Below, in pieces: positions 1-12,239 of a stretch of 64,000 nucleotides of DNA (positions are counted from its first letter, which is position 1; every line of letters begins with the position of its first letter). The position numbers and the translations under genes are program-made. The notes under the pieces were generated by a model, which saw only the letters and a list, made by a program, of their open reading frames with translations, made no database searches and was not told where the DNA came from. The stretch is from Ischnura elegans (lineage: Eukaryota; Arthropoda; Insecta; Odonata; Coenagrionidae), in the NCBI RefSeq assembly GCF_921293095.1, contig NC_060251.1:95590566-95654565 (forward strand), written 5' to 3'.

Positions 1-114
1 AGGTTTTAATAATATGTACTTAATGAGAATTATAGTGATATATCAGTATAATGTCATTTGATATTATTATCTTCATACTCATAAAAACTCAAGTAAAAAA
101 TTCAATTAGAAGCC

Positions 115-1359
115 GTGTTTGCAGAGATCAGGAAGGACGTCATCCTACTTGATCACGCATGGGAGAGCACGATACACAATTTGCTTAGCCCTTACTTCAT
201 TAACCCCGCTGACCTGTTAAGTTCTTTAAAACAAATCCAGCCACACCTTGCGACTGGAACAAAATTTCCCTTCCCCCTCACCCCCGCTGAAATTTATAAG
301 TATTACGCATTGGCACGCGTATCTTACGCCATTGTATCGGGAAAAATTAAAATTATGGCGGAAACCCCGATGCAATCGGGAAATCAATTATTTCGGCTCC
401 TTAAAGTAGTGCCACTTCCCGTCCAATTATCAAACGTAAACGCCTCGATTGTAATAGTCCCGGAGGCGCCCTATTTAGCTGTTTCAGAAAATCGATTGAG
501 ACACATGCTACTGTACGAGGGAGACATGAATACCTGCACTTATGGCCCCTTGACCATATGCCCCACTAGGCAGCAAGTGACTGAGTATCCGTATTCATCA
601 TGCCTCGATGGTATTTACACGGGGGAAGACGAACCCCTTGACTGTGACACACGGTTCATCACCCGCCCCAGTCCCCGATTTTTTCGAAGCCGAGGCACTA
701 ACCGCTGGGTCTTTAGCGTGCCGCACCGCAGCCGCCTCCTGCAGCGATGCCCCGCGGGGAAGGAGTCACTCAACGTCACAGAGACCTTCCTCGCCAGGAC
801 GGGCATCGTGGAGCTGAACGACGGTTGCTCTGCCTACTGCGAGGGCCAGGTGCTGACGTCATATCAGCACCGCAGCCAACGCGTCTCGCCGAGAGCGGAG
901 GAGGTCTCTATGCCAGACATCCACCGAATTTTTCCGGCAGGACTTCGCGACTACATCACCGCCCCCACCATCGAACGTCAGCAACGGCTCGCATACATCA
1001 TCGCGGCAGCGGCAGCAGCGCACGGCGAAGGAGCTGACATCCCGACGGCACAGGTGGAGAGGATGCTGTCGGAGGCTGAGGACCTGGAGGAGACGACGGG
1101 GATAGGCGTCACCGCGTCATTCCTCCCTAACATAGGAGGGGCACTGCTGCTACTCGTCATCCTACTCATCGTAGGCGGCCTGATCATCCGCCGATGGAGG
1201 AGGGCGACGACGCCGACACCAATGCCAGCGGCACGGGAAGAGACGGAATGGCTGCAACTTCATTCAGCACCTACCCCAAGGCTCATCCCAGCGGCTACCA
1301 AGGAGACGGTGTGGCGGCACACGCGCGCCCCGCCCCCCCCCCCCCCAGCCACAGCGCAA
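115..1359 (+). pseudogene. Env (F-like) fragment of an endogenous insect retrovirus
   Basis: An open frame of about 415 codons resembling the C-terminal half of the envelope/fusion glycoprotein of insect errantiviruses (Gypsy-type, related to baculovirus F proteins). The similarity call is from family knowledge of the spacing: a proline-rich hydrophilic segment, a conserved Cys cluster (residues 141, 149, 163, 177, 212, 238, 242), then a single hydrophobic transmembrane helix at about residues 340-358 followed by an Arg-rich cytoplasmic tail. The N-terminal half, with signal peptide and furin site, is absent, and the sequence upstream of 112 is unrelated AT-rich DNA. No gag or pol lies beside it. 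The frame is interrupted after residue 415 by a reverse-oriented I-element tail. The proline/charged reading beyond 1700 may be the displaced end of the cytoplasmic tail. It is a relic and cannot be functional as it stands. Confidence 0.6.
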
Positions 1360-1699
1360 GAAGTAGTAGTAGTATTTGGATTTAGGGTGCGTCAACGGCT
1401 AGGTCATGTTGCACCACTACTGTGTGATTTAATTACAAAAGTTATGTATAAAGTTATCTTCTGCATCTGATGTCTTCATTCAAAGTATACATAATAAGAC
1501 TTTATTAAAATGCTTATTTCTCTGATAAACCGAAATGTACAGATTAAGTTAGTAGGGTGGTCTCCTAAAAGGGTTTTTAGGTCTCCCCCTAGATTATTTC
1601 GTCTTCGCGCTTCGCGGTACTTAACACAATGTAGCATGATGTGTCTAATACTTAATGGACACTTACAATCCTCACATTGGGGAGGTTCCTTCTCTTCAG
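1360..1699 (-). mobile_element. I-clade element copy D, 3' end only
   Basis: About 340 bp closely matching the 3' ends of the I-clade copies that begin at 21061 and 29114. It has the trinucleotide tail (GTA repeats on the plus strand), the same 3'UTR and the C-terminal tail of ORF2. Similarity stops at about 1699, so this is an ordinary 5'-truncated retrotransposon insertion. Candidate target-site duplications are CAGCGCAAG on the left and CAGCGGAAG on the right, one mismatch. It sits in the 3' end of the env fragment. Confidence 0.8.
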
Positions 1700-1952
1700 C
1701 GGAAGCAGAAGAGACGAAGACGCCCCCGGAACCAGATAGCCCCCTACCCCAAAGGGGAAGGATACCCCCAAGATGGTTAAGGAGAGGTGGTCTCAGTTAC
1801 CTCGCCGAAGTCCTGTGACGTCACGGCAGACACCAGCCATTTTCGACGGATGAAACGCATGGTAATTCAGTTTATTCAGCAACAAATATTGCGCTCCCTG
1901 ACTAATACTTCCGATCTACTAATCTTTTTGCGTGCTAAAAGCATCATTAAGA

Positions 1953-2377
1953 ATGCGTTGTACGGTGGCTACTTGTAGTAATAGCTATAACAAAGCTAAG
2001 AAGAGCGGACTTCAAATATCCTTCCATAGGTATGTAAATCGTTGCGATGTTGTGATTATATTATTTGAGGCATTATTCCTATTATTAATCTATTTATCTT
2101 GAATAGTTTTCCGAAGGATCCTAGAATAAGGAAGGAGTGGATTATTAAATGCAAGAGGGACGGTGCGTGGAATCCCGATTCTTGCCATGTGTGCTCGGAA
2201 CACTTCTCCTTGGAAGATTTTAAACGGGATTTGCAAGCGGAGCTTCTGGGTTATCGACCGACTCGGAGATTGCATCCGTTTGCAATTCCGAGCTTTAATT
2301 TGCCTGCGAATTTAAAAGGTCTTCACCCAGCTGCTGCCAAACGGAAGGCAAAACATGAGGCGAAGAAGCTGAAGGAA
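1953..2377 (+). CDS. THAP zinc-finger exons of P-like gene 1
   Basis: Two exons that splice in phase to give a THAP DNA-binding domain. The start MRCTVATC supplies the first two Cys. After the intron come FPKD, EW, the pair C-X2-H of VCSEHF, and the closing leucine/proline motif seen in THAP domains. Intron 2030-2106 has GT and AG ends. The exon 2 donor is GAA followed by GTAAGT at 2378. THAP domains of P-type transposases bind the transposon ends. Confidence 0.85.
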
Positions 2378-2570
2378 GTAAGTTCTTTATGTTTTTTAAG
2401 AATATGCTCACAAAATTAGTTCATTGGACGGTGAATTTTGTTCGTAAGCATACAGAAAGTTGATAAAGGTGTCCATTTTATCTCTCGTATGAAGGATCGA
2501 ATTGCCTGAAATTGAAAGAAAAACCTAGTAACCAAGACTGACTACATAGATATTATTGGAGAAAGATAAG

Positions 2571-3029
2571 TGTTCGGGCCGGAACAGCCTTATGTTTTTC
2601 TTTTCGTTTCATTTGAATTTCCCTCCTAGTTTCTTTTTTCCCGCCTGCCTTGGTTTTTGTTGTTTGTCGTTCTTTTCGCCTATAGAGGGCTCGAGAAGCC
2701 CAGAAAGAATCGTGCAGGCCTGGCACCAGTAGTCGTTCATCTGTGTCCAGGCGAAAGGGACGCATCTTCTTTCGCCTGATGTCAAGGCGAAGGGGACGGC
2801 TTTTATCTCGCCGAAGCTCGGGCGAGGAGCGAGTGATCAACGGACGCCAAGGTAAGGCGGGATTCTTATTTTCTTTTCCACCCCCGTCATTTCTTTCGTT
2901 CACTTTATTTAATTCTTTGGTTTCCAGTCCCTCATTTCTCTTTCTAATTATTTTCGTATATATAAGGCCAACTTCCGGCCCTGCATGACTTGCATTTCGG
3001 GCGGGACGCAACGACCCCGTGACGCGACA
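2571..3029. mobile_element. Solo LTR (459 bp) with 5-bp TSD
   Basis: The segment begins TGTTCGGGCC and ends GCGACA (TG...CA) and is flanked by a perfect 5-bp direct repeat ATAAG (2566-2570 and 3030-3034), as expected of a retroviral-type integration reduced to one LTR by recombination. It is GC-richer than its surroundings, has a TATATAAG box near 2960, and lies in the intron between exons 2 and 3 of the P-like gene. It shares its terminal GCGACA with the LTR at 13317-14126, so both may be Gypsy-type. Confidence 0.75.
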
Positions 3030-3205
3030 ATAAGAAAAGTGAGAAGTCCTACTTATAGCTTTGTGATTGCTTATTTAACACGAAGTTTTTCTTCTACTTA
3101 TCTGTAGTTTGCTCTTCATGCCATGTATTATTAAACGTGTGTGTTATTCGGCAATATTTTAATTTCCTTATTAATTAGAATATTGGCAATGATGTTTTTT
3201 TTAAG

Positions 3206-3489
3206 GTCCATGATAGCACAATAGGAAATATACTGCAAGAGCATGTAGCGACTGAAGAGAACATTGCCTTGCAAAGTCCTCTGCCAGCTAATTACCAAGA
3301 TTTGTTTGAAAAGGAAAAGGAGCGTGCAGCAACTCTGGAGCAACAAGTGGTACATGTAAATAAGAGAATTGTCGAGCTGGAAAGGGAAGTTGCAATGCTC
3401 AAAAATAAAAGCGAAAAAAGCATGCAAACGGAAGTGGAAAATGCTTTACAAAAGGATAGTTTTCATTGTAGTGATTTTGGTTTTTGCTG
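3206..3489 (+). CDS. Coiled-coil exon of P-like gene 1
   Basis: Acceptor TTTTTTAAG precedes 3206 and the exon continues the THAP exon in phase 0. It encodes a Glu/Lys/Leu-rich heptad segment (EKERAATLEQQVVHVNKR and following), the leucine-zipper dimerisation region usually found just after THAP in P-type transposases. The frame ends in a TGA at 3487-3489 with no convincing donor before it, so the 3' boundary is unresolved. Confidence 0.65.
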
Positions 3490-4324
3490 AAGTATTTCCA
3501 TCAATTGATTGTGATACTTACGTTTTGGTTTTATGCACAATTCTTTTTTAGTCTTGCATACGATAAAAGAATCTGGAGGTGCATAAATTACAGAAAAGTA
3601 TAAGGTTTTAGTAATGCAGTGTATATAGTAAACAATGTATGCTCTAAACAATTATAAATGTGAATATTAAATACTAGAGTTTTTCAATATTTCAGTTCTC
3701 TTAGATAGAATTTCTTAAATGTCACTCTTGATGTAGCTGAAGTTCTCCTTATGATTTAGACTTGTGTGTTTAACTTGCATGTTACATTTTAAGTACTATA
3801 GTTATGTATCCAATTTTTTATGAAGGCCATCACTTAAGCTTGCTTGAACTCTGGCCACCCTTGACCTACTGGGGCGTGGATACATTTTCTTGGCATACAT
3901 GCGGACACTAGTTGAATCTCTCAGCTTCTTTCTCAAAACTTTGGTCATAATGAATATTTTATTTTTTAATAATTGCTCATCCATAATATTTAAATACCTA
4001 TTAATATTCACTGCTTGCAAATATTATTGCTATTTATGTCCCAGATGTTGCTCTTCTTGTGTGGCTGGCCATTATAAATAAATTTTGCTGTACATGTTCA
4101 CTCATCACTCAGTCTCACTTTTACAGTGAGCATGCATATCTAATTATGTTGATTTGAAAGTGGGTTTCCCATTAGCCTAACTAGAGATTCAATTAGCTGT
4201 CTTTCTGAATTATGAAGTGATTTGTGTAGAGCATAGCCGTTATTGAAGCGGTGCTATTGGTGTACATGCTAGTGTCATTATAAACTTCTTTCATGGTGCT
4301 AAATTCATAATTCTGTAAATGTTT

Positions 4325-4870
4325 GTGAGTATATAAAAATATGAATGTTGTACTTTTATATATATCCAACATAAACTCTTACTGCATGATAGAAAAAAGT
4401 TACAATTCTTCCAGGGAAGATGATTTACTAACTGAAGATAGTTCTAATACAATACATTGCTTCTAATTGGTTCTAATACATGGCACGAGATAGAGGCGCA
4501 TCCAAGGAAATGAAACCATAATGAGATTACTTCTAACACCTCCCCTTAATCAAGGTTTTTGCTATAAAATCAAAGGCCGTAGGCACTATTAATATGTTTT
4601 TGTTTGCTCAAACTCTTCGTGTTTACATCAGCAATTATACTTTCAGTGTGAACATATTCATCACTTACAACTATATCATCAATCACTTTTCTATTAATCC
4701 CTTCAGTCAATATATTTAGGAAAAATAGCATCTTCAGCAGCAGGAAAAAGTGCCAGATACTCTGCTTCAGTGCTATACCCAATGCAATAGTGCATTTTTT
4801 CATTGTCCCAAGTATTTGGACCTCCAGCTAATTTGAAAATGAAGCCAGGATATGATTTTCTATCAGTCCT
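4325..4870 (-). mobile_element. Copia-type retroelement 3' end (RNase H remnant, PPT, LTR)
   Basis: On the minus strand about 300 bp encode the end of a Copia-type Pol in two frames: a STEAEYLAL motif and the final ADVNTKSLS-x-KH segment, characteristic of Ty1/Copia RNase H. A stop codon is followed by a polypurine tract (AAGGGGAGG, plus positions 4539-4547) and a TGTTAGAA start of an LTR at 4538. The LTR appears to run down to about 4325, with a TATATATAAAAG box. It lies in the large intron of P-like gene 1. The LTR outer end is uncertain. Confidence 0.6.
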
Positions 4871-5110
4871 GGTAGTGCAACTTGTAGAGCTTTACAATTA
4901 CATGAATCTTTTCAATCATCAGTGTCATTATTTATTGAATGAAGTTTAAATACAGTACTACTGTGCATGGCTCTAGGAAGATGCCCATCAAAGGAAACTA
5001 AGCAATAGTGATAGGTGATAGAGTTTTTCCAGCAACTCTGAATCTTTTTCCATATCATTTGTTTACTTATCTCTGCTAATAATAATTATTGAGTACTACT
5101 ATTGTTTGCA

Positions 5111-7151
5111 GGTGTTCTCCAAAAATCAAGTGGCACTTCTGTTTAAGAAGAAGAAGCTAGTGCATTGGACAGGAGATGAAATTTCCCAAGCCTTTACCCT
5201 ACGATACTTGGGAAAAAGGGCATATATATATTTAAAATCAGAGCTCAACTTCCCATTGCCCGGTTGGTACATGTTTCATATTGCTGGGGTAACTTATATA
5301 AAATTCAGTGCCCTGGAGTGAATCAATATTGATGTTAATGAATTTTAGCATTATGACTTTAAGTGCCTTCAGAAAATAACATTATGCATTATCGTTACTT
5401 TCAGGGTTATCAAGTCTGCAAAGGTGGGCATCTAGGATCGAAATGCGGCATGGTATTTTACCTGATGTTATGCGTGTCCTCAAAGTGACTGGTGAAGGTA
5501 TGGACAATCTTCAGCGATTGACTGTACTGCTATTTGATGAGATTGTTGGCCCTAACTCATCAATGATGGTGGTCATGGCAAGAGAGTCAGCTATGGCAAG
5601 AGAGTCAGCTGTGGCATATGGAAGCAGCCAGTATATGTGGACTTCGATAAGAAAATGACAATGTGCATTTTGTACAGAATTATAACAGACCTTCAACATG
5701 CAGGGCTTAAAGTGGTGAGCTGTGTGAGTGACATGGGTGGAGGTAATGTTGGGTTATGGAAAGAGTTGGGAATTTCACATTTTGACCCATCTTTTGACCA
5801 TCCTGTTACTCGGGAACCAATATATTACTTTCCTGATGTCCCCCACTTGTTCAAGCTCTTAAGGAACTGGCTGCTTGATACAGGCTTTGTGCTCCATGGT
5901 GGCAGGTCAGTAACCCGACAGCCTTTGGATTTCTTATTGAACTTAACCTCAACAGAAATGAGTGTGCCACAAATTGCAGGAGACGCATCTAACATGCGAA
6001 CGAAGTCAGCGGCAGAATGTGAGGTTGGCAACACAGCTGCTATCCCACACTACTGCCACTGCTTTCTTGCACTATCTGTCTGGCCCTAATGAAGAGGTCG
6101 CAAGGGAGACTGGTAGGTTCATAGACTTAATGAACGACTGGTTTGATTTAATGAACGTATATACTCCACTTCATTCACTTCGCCCTAGTCGATGTGCTTA
6201 TGGCAAGCAGATGGAGCTGCAGAATGCTCTGCTTGATGAGGTTTACCAGACCATCAATGGTATGAGGTGCTGTGGAAAACAATCCCTCCAGCTCTTTCAG
6301 CGGGGTATTCTGATGTCTGTGACATCTTTAAAAATGTTATTGGGACATTTGAATACATTCGGTGTGTCCTATATTTTGACGACTAAATTGAATCAGGTGC
6401 TCTGGAAAATTAGTTTTCTCAGCTCCCGACAAGGGGAGGGCTGCATGATCACCCTGCAACCCTCAATGCTCTCAATCGATTGAGAATGATAATCCTTGCG
6501 AAGAATCCTGGTGCCGTGCAAGTGCGGGCAAACACAAATTCTGCTGCAGATTAAGAATTTGTTTTTGCAGCAGCAGTCCAAGCAGCGGAATTAGATAGTT
6601 GCGATTTGAACAAAACCTGTTCTAGAATCACCAGCAGTGAAACAGACACGGATAAAGATGTGGCTAGTTATTGCAAGACTTCCAACTCAGCAATGGCAGG
6701 AGTTTCTCCTGGGCAAGGCAATGAGGCTATGAGGCAGCAAGAAACAGTTATTGAGGCTACAGAAGATGCCTTAGAATACTTTGCTGGGTGGATGGCCAAG
6801 AAATTTAAAGGCACTCATCCTCATCTTGGCAGCATTGGTGAGAAAGTGAAATGCCACGATTATGCCTTGCCCTCCTGGATAACACACCTTACATATGGTG
6901 GCTTGGTATCCCCCCCAGCAGTTTTCAAAAATCAGGTTTTGAAATTGGAGAATTATTTCCAGGAGTTTGCTGGCCCCTTGCTTCCGAGAAGAAGGAAGAC
7001 AGTGAAGAGTATTACAAAAATAATTTTGGAGAAACTTGATGAAGGGGAGTTGGATCAAAAAATTGTTAGAACTTTTGTAAAGCATAGAGTTGGTATTGGA
7101 CTCAAGTACCTGAAGAATAAAGGACTTCTGGGGCTGGAGAAAACAAAATAA
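5111..7151 (+). pseudogene. Catalytic and C-terminal part of P-like transposase 1
   Basis: Acceptor TTTGCAG precedes 5111. The first stretch (NQVALLFKKKK to LNFPLPG) matches the start of the P-transposase core; a donor at PLPG splices to 5405 (LSSLQRWASRIE). Two tandem 18-bp units at 5575-5610 replace the usual sequence before the WKQP-like motif and shift the frame. Downstream pieces keep SDMGGGN (a catalytic Asp), DVPHLFKLLRNW, a QPFQ-like motif and the LTTKLNQ segment. The last open segment, 6606-7151, ends KYLKNKGLLGLEKTK. At least three frameshifts are needed to read through. Confidence 0.75.
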
Positions 7152-7217
7152 AGACTGCAAAGTCTAAGCAAGGTGAAGAAGCAAATAACATATGAGTCTA
7201 TTACTCCCTGCTCGACT

Positions 7218-9950
7218 AAACTTAAATAATTATTCAGTGTTATTCCTCTGTTCCAATGCTACTTTGCGGACTCTTCAATGCGCCAAAACTTAAATATTTT
7301 TCAGTGTCATTCCTCTGTGCCTCCATTTTTACTTTGCGGACTCTTCAATGAGCCAAAACTTAATTAATTGTTCAGTGTGATTTCTCAGTGCCACCATTGC
7401 TACTTTTCAGACTCATCAATGAGCGAAAGCTTAATTAATTATTCAGTGTGATTTCTCTGTGCCACTATAGACATGTGCTCCTGACTATACCCTCCTCAGT
7501 GCCACGACTGTTACTTTGCGGACTCATCAATGAGCCATAACTTAATTAATTATTCAGTGTGATTTCTCTGTGTCACCATAGACATTTGCTCCTGACTTTA
7601 CCCTCCTCAGTGCCAAGACTGTTACTTTGCGGACTCATCAATGAGCCAAAGCTTAATTAATTATTCAGTGTCATTCCTCTGTGCCATCATTGTTACTTTG
7701 CGGACTCTTCAATGAGCCAAAACTTAATTAATTATTCAGTGTGATGACTCTGTGCCACTATAGACATATACTCCTGACTTTACCCTCCTCAGTGCCACGA
7801 CTGTTACTTTGCGGACTCATCAATGAGCCAAAGCATAATTAATTATTCAGTGTGATTTTTCTGTGCCATCATTGTTACTTTGCGGACTCTTCAATGAGCC
7901 AAAACTTAAATATTTTTCAGTATCATTCCTCTGTGCCTCCATTTTTACTATGCGGACTCTTCAATGAGCCAAAACTTAATTAATTGTTCAGTGTGATTTC
8001 TCTGTGCCACTATAGACATGTGCTCCTGACTATACCCTCCTCAGTGCCACGACTGTTACTTTGCGGACTCATCAATGAGCCAAAACATAATTAATTATTC
8101 AGTGTGATTTCTCTGTGCCATCATAGACATGTTCTCCTGACTTTACCCTCATCAGTGCCACGACGGTAACTTTGCGGACTCATCAATTAGCCAAAACTTA
8201 ATTAATTATTCATGCGGACTCATTACTTATGCGGACTCATCAATGAGCGAAAGCTAAATTAATTATTCAGTGTGATTACTCTGTGCCACTATAGACATGT
8301 GCTCCTGACTTTACCCTCCTCAGTGCCACGACTGTTACTTCGCGGACTCATCAATTAGCCAAAACTTAATTAATTATTCAGTGTGATTTCTCTGTGCCAC
8401 CATAGACATGTGCTCCTGACTTTACCCTCCTCAGTGCCAAGACTGTTACTTTGCGGACTCATCAATGAGCGAAAGCTTAATTAATTATTCAGTGTGATTT
8501 CTCTGTGCCACTATAGACATGTGCTTCTGACAAACCACTCCTCAGTGCCACGACTGTTACTTTGCGGACTCATCAATGAGCCAAAACATAATTAATTATT
8601 CAGTGTGATTTCTCTGTGCTTAATTAATTATTCAGTGTGATTTCTCAGTGCCACTATAGACATGTGCTCCTGACTTTACCCTCCTCAGTGCCACGACTGT
8701 TACTTTGCAGACTCATCAATGAGCCAAAACTTAATTAATTATTCAGTGTGATTACTCTGTGCCACTATAGACATGTGCTCCTGACCCTACCCTCCTCAGT
8801 GCCACGACTGTTACTTTGCGGACTCATCAATGAGCCAAAGCATAATTAATTATTCAGTGTGATTTCTCTGTGCCACCATTGTTACTTTGCGGACTCATCA
8901 ATGAGCGAAAGCTAAATTAATTATTCAGTGTGATTACTCTGTGCCACTATAGACATGTGCTCCTGACTTTACCCTCCTCAGTGCCACGACTGTTACTTTG
9001 CGGACTCATCAATTAGCCAAAACTTAATTAATTATTCAGTGTGATTTCTCTGTGCCACCATAGACATGTGCTCCTGACTTTACCCTCCTCAGTGCCAAGA
9101 CTTACTTTGCGGACTCATCAATGAGCGAAAGCTTAATTAATTATTCAGTGTGATTTTTCTGTACCACTATAGACATGTGCTCCTGACTTTACCCTCCTCA
9201 GTGCCAAGACTGTTACTTTGTGGACTCATCAATGAGCCAAAGCTAAATTAATTATTCAGTGTCATTCCTCTGTGCCATAATTGTTACTTTGCGGACTCAT
9301 CAATGAGCGAAAGCTTAATTAATTATTCAGTGTGATTACTCTGTGCCACTATAGACATGTGCTCCTGACTTTACCCTCCTCAGTGCCACGACTGTTACTT
9401 TGCGGACTCATCAATGAGCCAAAACTTAATTAATTATTCAGTGTGATTTCTCTGTGCCACCATAGACATGTGCTCCTGGCTTTACCCTCCTCAGTGCCAA
9501 GACTGTTACTTTGCAGACTCATCAATGAGCCAAAGCTTAATTAATTATTCAGTGTGATTTCTCTGTGCCACCATTGTTACTTTGCGGACTCATCAATGAG
9601 CGAAAGCTTAATTAATTATTCAGTGTGATTACTCTGTGCCACTATAGACATGTGCTCCTGACTTTACCCTCCTCAGTGCCACGACTGTTACTTTGCGGAG
9701 TCATCAATGAGCCAAAGCATAATTAATAATTCAGTGTGATTTCCCTCTGCCACCATTGTTACTTTGCGGACTCATCCCTGAGCGAAAGCTTAATTAATTA
9801 TTCAGTGTGATTTCTACGCGCCAACATAAACATGTGCTCCTTACTTTACCCTCCTCTGTTCCACAACTGTTACTTTGCGGACTCATCAGTGAGGGAAAGC
9901 TGAATTAATTACTATGCTCTTGACTCTACCCTCCTCAGTGTCACCACTCG
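7218..9950. repeat. Tandem array of 71-bp and 111-bp units
   Basis: About 2.7 kb of tandem repeats built on a TTAATTAATTATTCAGTGTG start and a TTTGCGGACTCATCAATGAG end. The short unit is about 71 bp. The long unit is about 111 bp and carries a 40-bp insert (TATAGACATGTGCTCCTGAC and following) between two GCCAC motifs. Short and long units are interspersed, several in higher-order runs, with a few truncated units near 8205-8230 and 8610. The array starts directly after the end of P-like gene 1. No coding potential is apparent. Confidence 0.9.
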
Positions 9951-9964
9951 TGGATTATTCGTTG

Positions 9965-10485
9965 AGGTAATTATTGTTTTCATAATGTAAATTAACTCCT
10001 CTTCTTAGGACCCTCATTAAAAGTTGCTTTCCTTTCCAGGATTGGTGATAACTAGATCCTGCTATGCATTATACTATGTTGAATGAAGTAGATGAGGAAT
10101 GTTTACGTCACGTTCTGTGCTGGTGTACATTGAAATTCTAAGGTTGTCATCATCATGGTGACAAGATTCAGTAATTTGAGGATTTTGATTGACTTGGACT
10201 CTTTGGGGAACTGCATTATGACATTTGAGGTCACTTCTTCATAAATGAGAATATTTTCCTTTTATAGGTAAGTATTGTTTTGATAATGATAAATTCACTG
10301 CCCTTCTTAGTATCCTCATTAACAGTTGCTTTCCTTTCCAGGATTGATGATAACTAGATCCTGCTATGCATTATACTATGTTGAATGAAGTCGATGAGGA
10401 CTGTTTACGTCACGTCATCGTCATACATGACTAGGTTCAGTACTTTGAGGCTTTACATTGACTTTGACTCTTTGGGAAAAATACA
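9965..10485. repeat. Direct duplication of about 250 bp
   Basis: The segment at about 9965-10215 recurs at 10266-10485: both contain TTGCTTTCCTTTCCAGGATT and an ATGCATTATACTATGTTGAATGAAG-type stretch. The second copy lacks about 30 bp. Period is 301 bp at the start. It flanks the right end of the satellite array. Confidence 0.75.
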
Positions 10486-12235
10486 ATGGTCATTGTTAAG
10501 CAATGTAATATTGTTTATGAATGTAATTAGAAATGCGTATATCTTGGTAAATGTTGATATCTTTGTGTCATGAAATAATTGTTGTGTGTGAACGGTAATA
10601 TTATATAATGTGCATATGAATTATTATTGTAGGCAATTTTAATATCGGCTTAATAATTGTTTCTTATAGTAAAGCTGGATGCTCTTTTATGCCCGATTCA
10701 CTTTGTCTCCTTTATGGATTTTTTGGATAAATGCTTTTCAGGTCTTAAGCTGAAGAAGGGAAGAGTCCAGGAGATAGAGTGTTGGCAGAAAGAGCACCAT
10801 CTTCGCATTAGATTACATTTGCAGAATGTGTTCTGCAAATTGATATTGCTCAACCTTAGTTTTCCTGTAGCACAGACCGTGAATTATGAAATAGAAACTC
10901 GAGTGATATCATGTTTGATACAAATCCAATGAATGATTTGATGAGACTGAAAATTTGGTTTACTCTGGTGCTATTCATTGAAATTGTTGAATAGTTCATT
11001 TTTTAGTTCCTCTAGTAAAGCTCACCAATTTATACACATTTTTAAATACAGGTTCGGCTATTCCAGTAACAATGGAAGATTTGTGGTGGCTTTCATCATG
11101 TATTCATGATTCTTTTACTAATTTGAAACTATATAAATGTTCCATCTATTATACTTTATTTTTAATTTGCATGCCTTGCATTGGTTGTATAAATAATAGT
11201 TTCAATAGCAATCTGAAAATGTAAAATTTGCTGTGTGTACATTACATAAATTTGAAAAATGTGTATTGTTTTCCTTATTAATTCCTCCATCTGTGATTTT
11301 ATTTGATGCAGCTTTTATCCATGCTGCAAATCTCTTGAATAGCACTTACACTGCATACCTGCTTGTGGTTTGCGTACATGTTCATGTCTAATTTTGGGGA
11401 ATGATATAGTAATGGTTAACCCTTCAAATTGACCACATATTAAATTTCCTCGAATTATGTTTATTGTGCTATCTTAATGGAAGTTTCCCTGAAAATTCTG
11501 TGTGGAAACCCTTCGATCTTGTTCCTCAGGTAATACTTTATCAAGTTCAAATTATTCCATATGAAGCATTGCTACTTCAGAGCTATGAGGGTAATATCAG
11601 TACTTCTACAAAGGATTTACTCTGTTTACTATTCAAATATGTACGGAAAAATGTCCTGTAAAAACATCATAACTTAACTGAAGCACGCTTATAGTTTTCC
11701 CTTCATTACCTTTTTTTAAGAAGAAACTTCTATTGGTGATTCAAATGACTCTTAAAAGAAATAATCACCGTTTGCACAAATGCATATGATTAATATACAC
11801 AAATTTTACTGTGTACATTGCGTAAAAGTTCTACATGGTATCATTATGGCTAGATGGTTATAGTTAACGACAATGGTGCAGAAAATTTAAGACAGTATAT
11901 ATAAGAATTCACTCTTGTAGACGAGAGGGGAAGAGTTGGACTCAACAAATGCTAGTTTTTAGAAACAACTCTTAGTAGTTAAATTTTATATTCACGAGTT
12001 TCTAGGATTACTTTTCGAAATGGCATTTTCAGTTATTCTTCGGAAATTCCGCTTTTTCAGTTCAGCCAAGGTAATTCTGTTTGTAAATTAAAAAATAGCA
12101 GCCGTTCGGCGTCGTCCTTTATTTATTCACTTTAAAAAAATACCTTTCGTTCATGACAAGCTATTCTATTGAACCCATTCAAATGTCATACATATAAATT
12201 CCACCACCTCACAGCCGTTTCATCGACATATCTAG
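10486..12235. other. AT-rich region, no gene recognised
   Basis: Short open frames at 10657-10932 and 11464-11661 lack any recognisable domain or splice support. I see nothing else. Confidence 0.5.
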
Positions 12236-12239
12236 CCCA

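Larger units (their letters stand above)
1953..7151 (+). pseudogene. P-element-like (THAP) transposase gene 1, decayed
   Basis: A multi-exon P-superfamily (THAP9-like) transposase gene, no longer intact. Exon 1 is 1953-2029 (phase 2, donor GTATGT) and exon 2 is 2107-2377; together they encode the THAP domain. Exon 3 from 3206 encodes a coiled coil. Exon 4 from about 5111 and exon 5 from about 5405 begin the catalytic region. The core continues at 5637-6089 and 5962-6483 in different frames (SCVSDMGGGN and PDVPHLFKLLRNW-type P-transposase motifs). The C-terminal region with a YFAGW motif runs from about 6606 to a stop at 7151. The breaks are a duplication and frameshift at 5575-5640, a frameshift at about 6000 and another at about 6480. 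A solo LTR and a Copia remnant lie in its introns. It is clearly nonfunctional, and no terminal inverted repeats were recognised. Confidence 0.8.

Noticed and set aside
2553-3011. 152-codon minus-strand frame rich in Arg/Lys
   Set aside because: It lies almost wholly in the solo LTR (2571-3029) and has no domain.
7218-9950. CRISPR-like array
   Set aside because: Units are directly tandem without unique spacers, and the context is eukaryotic.
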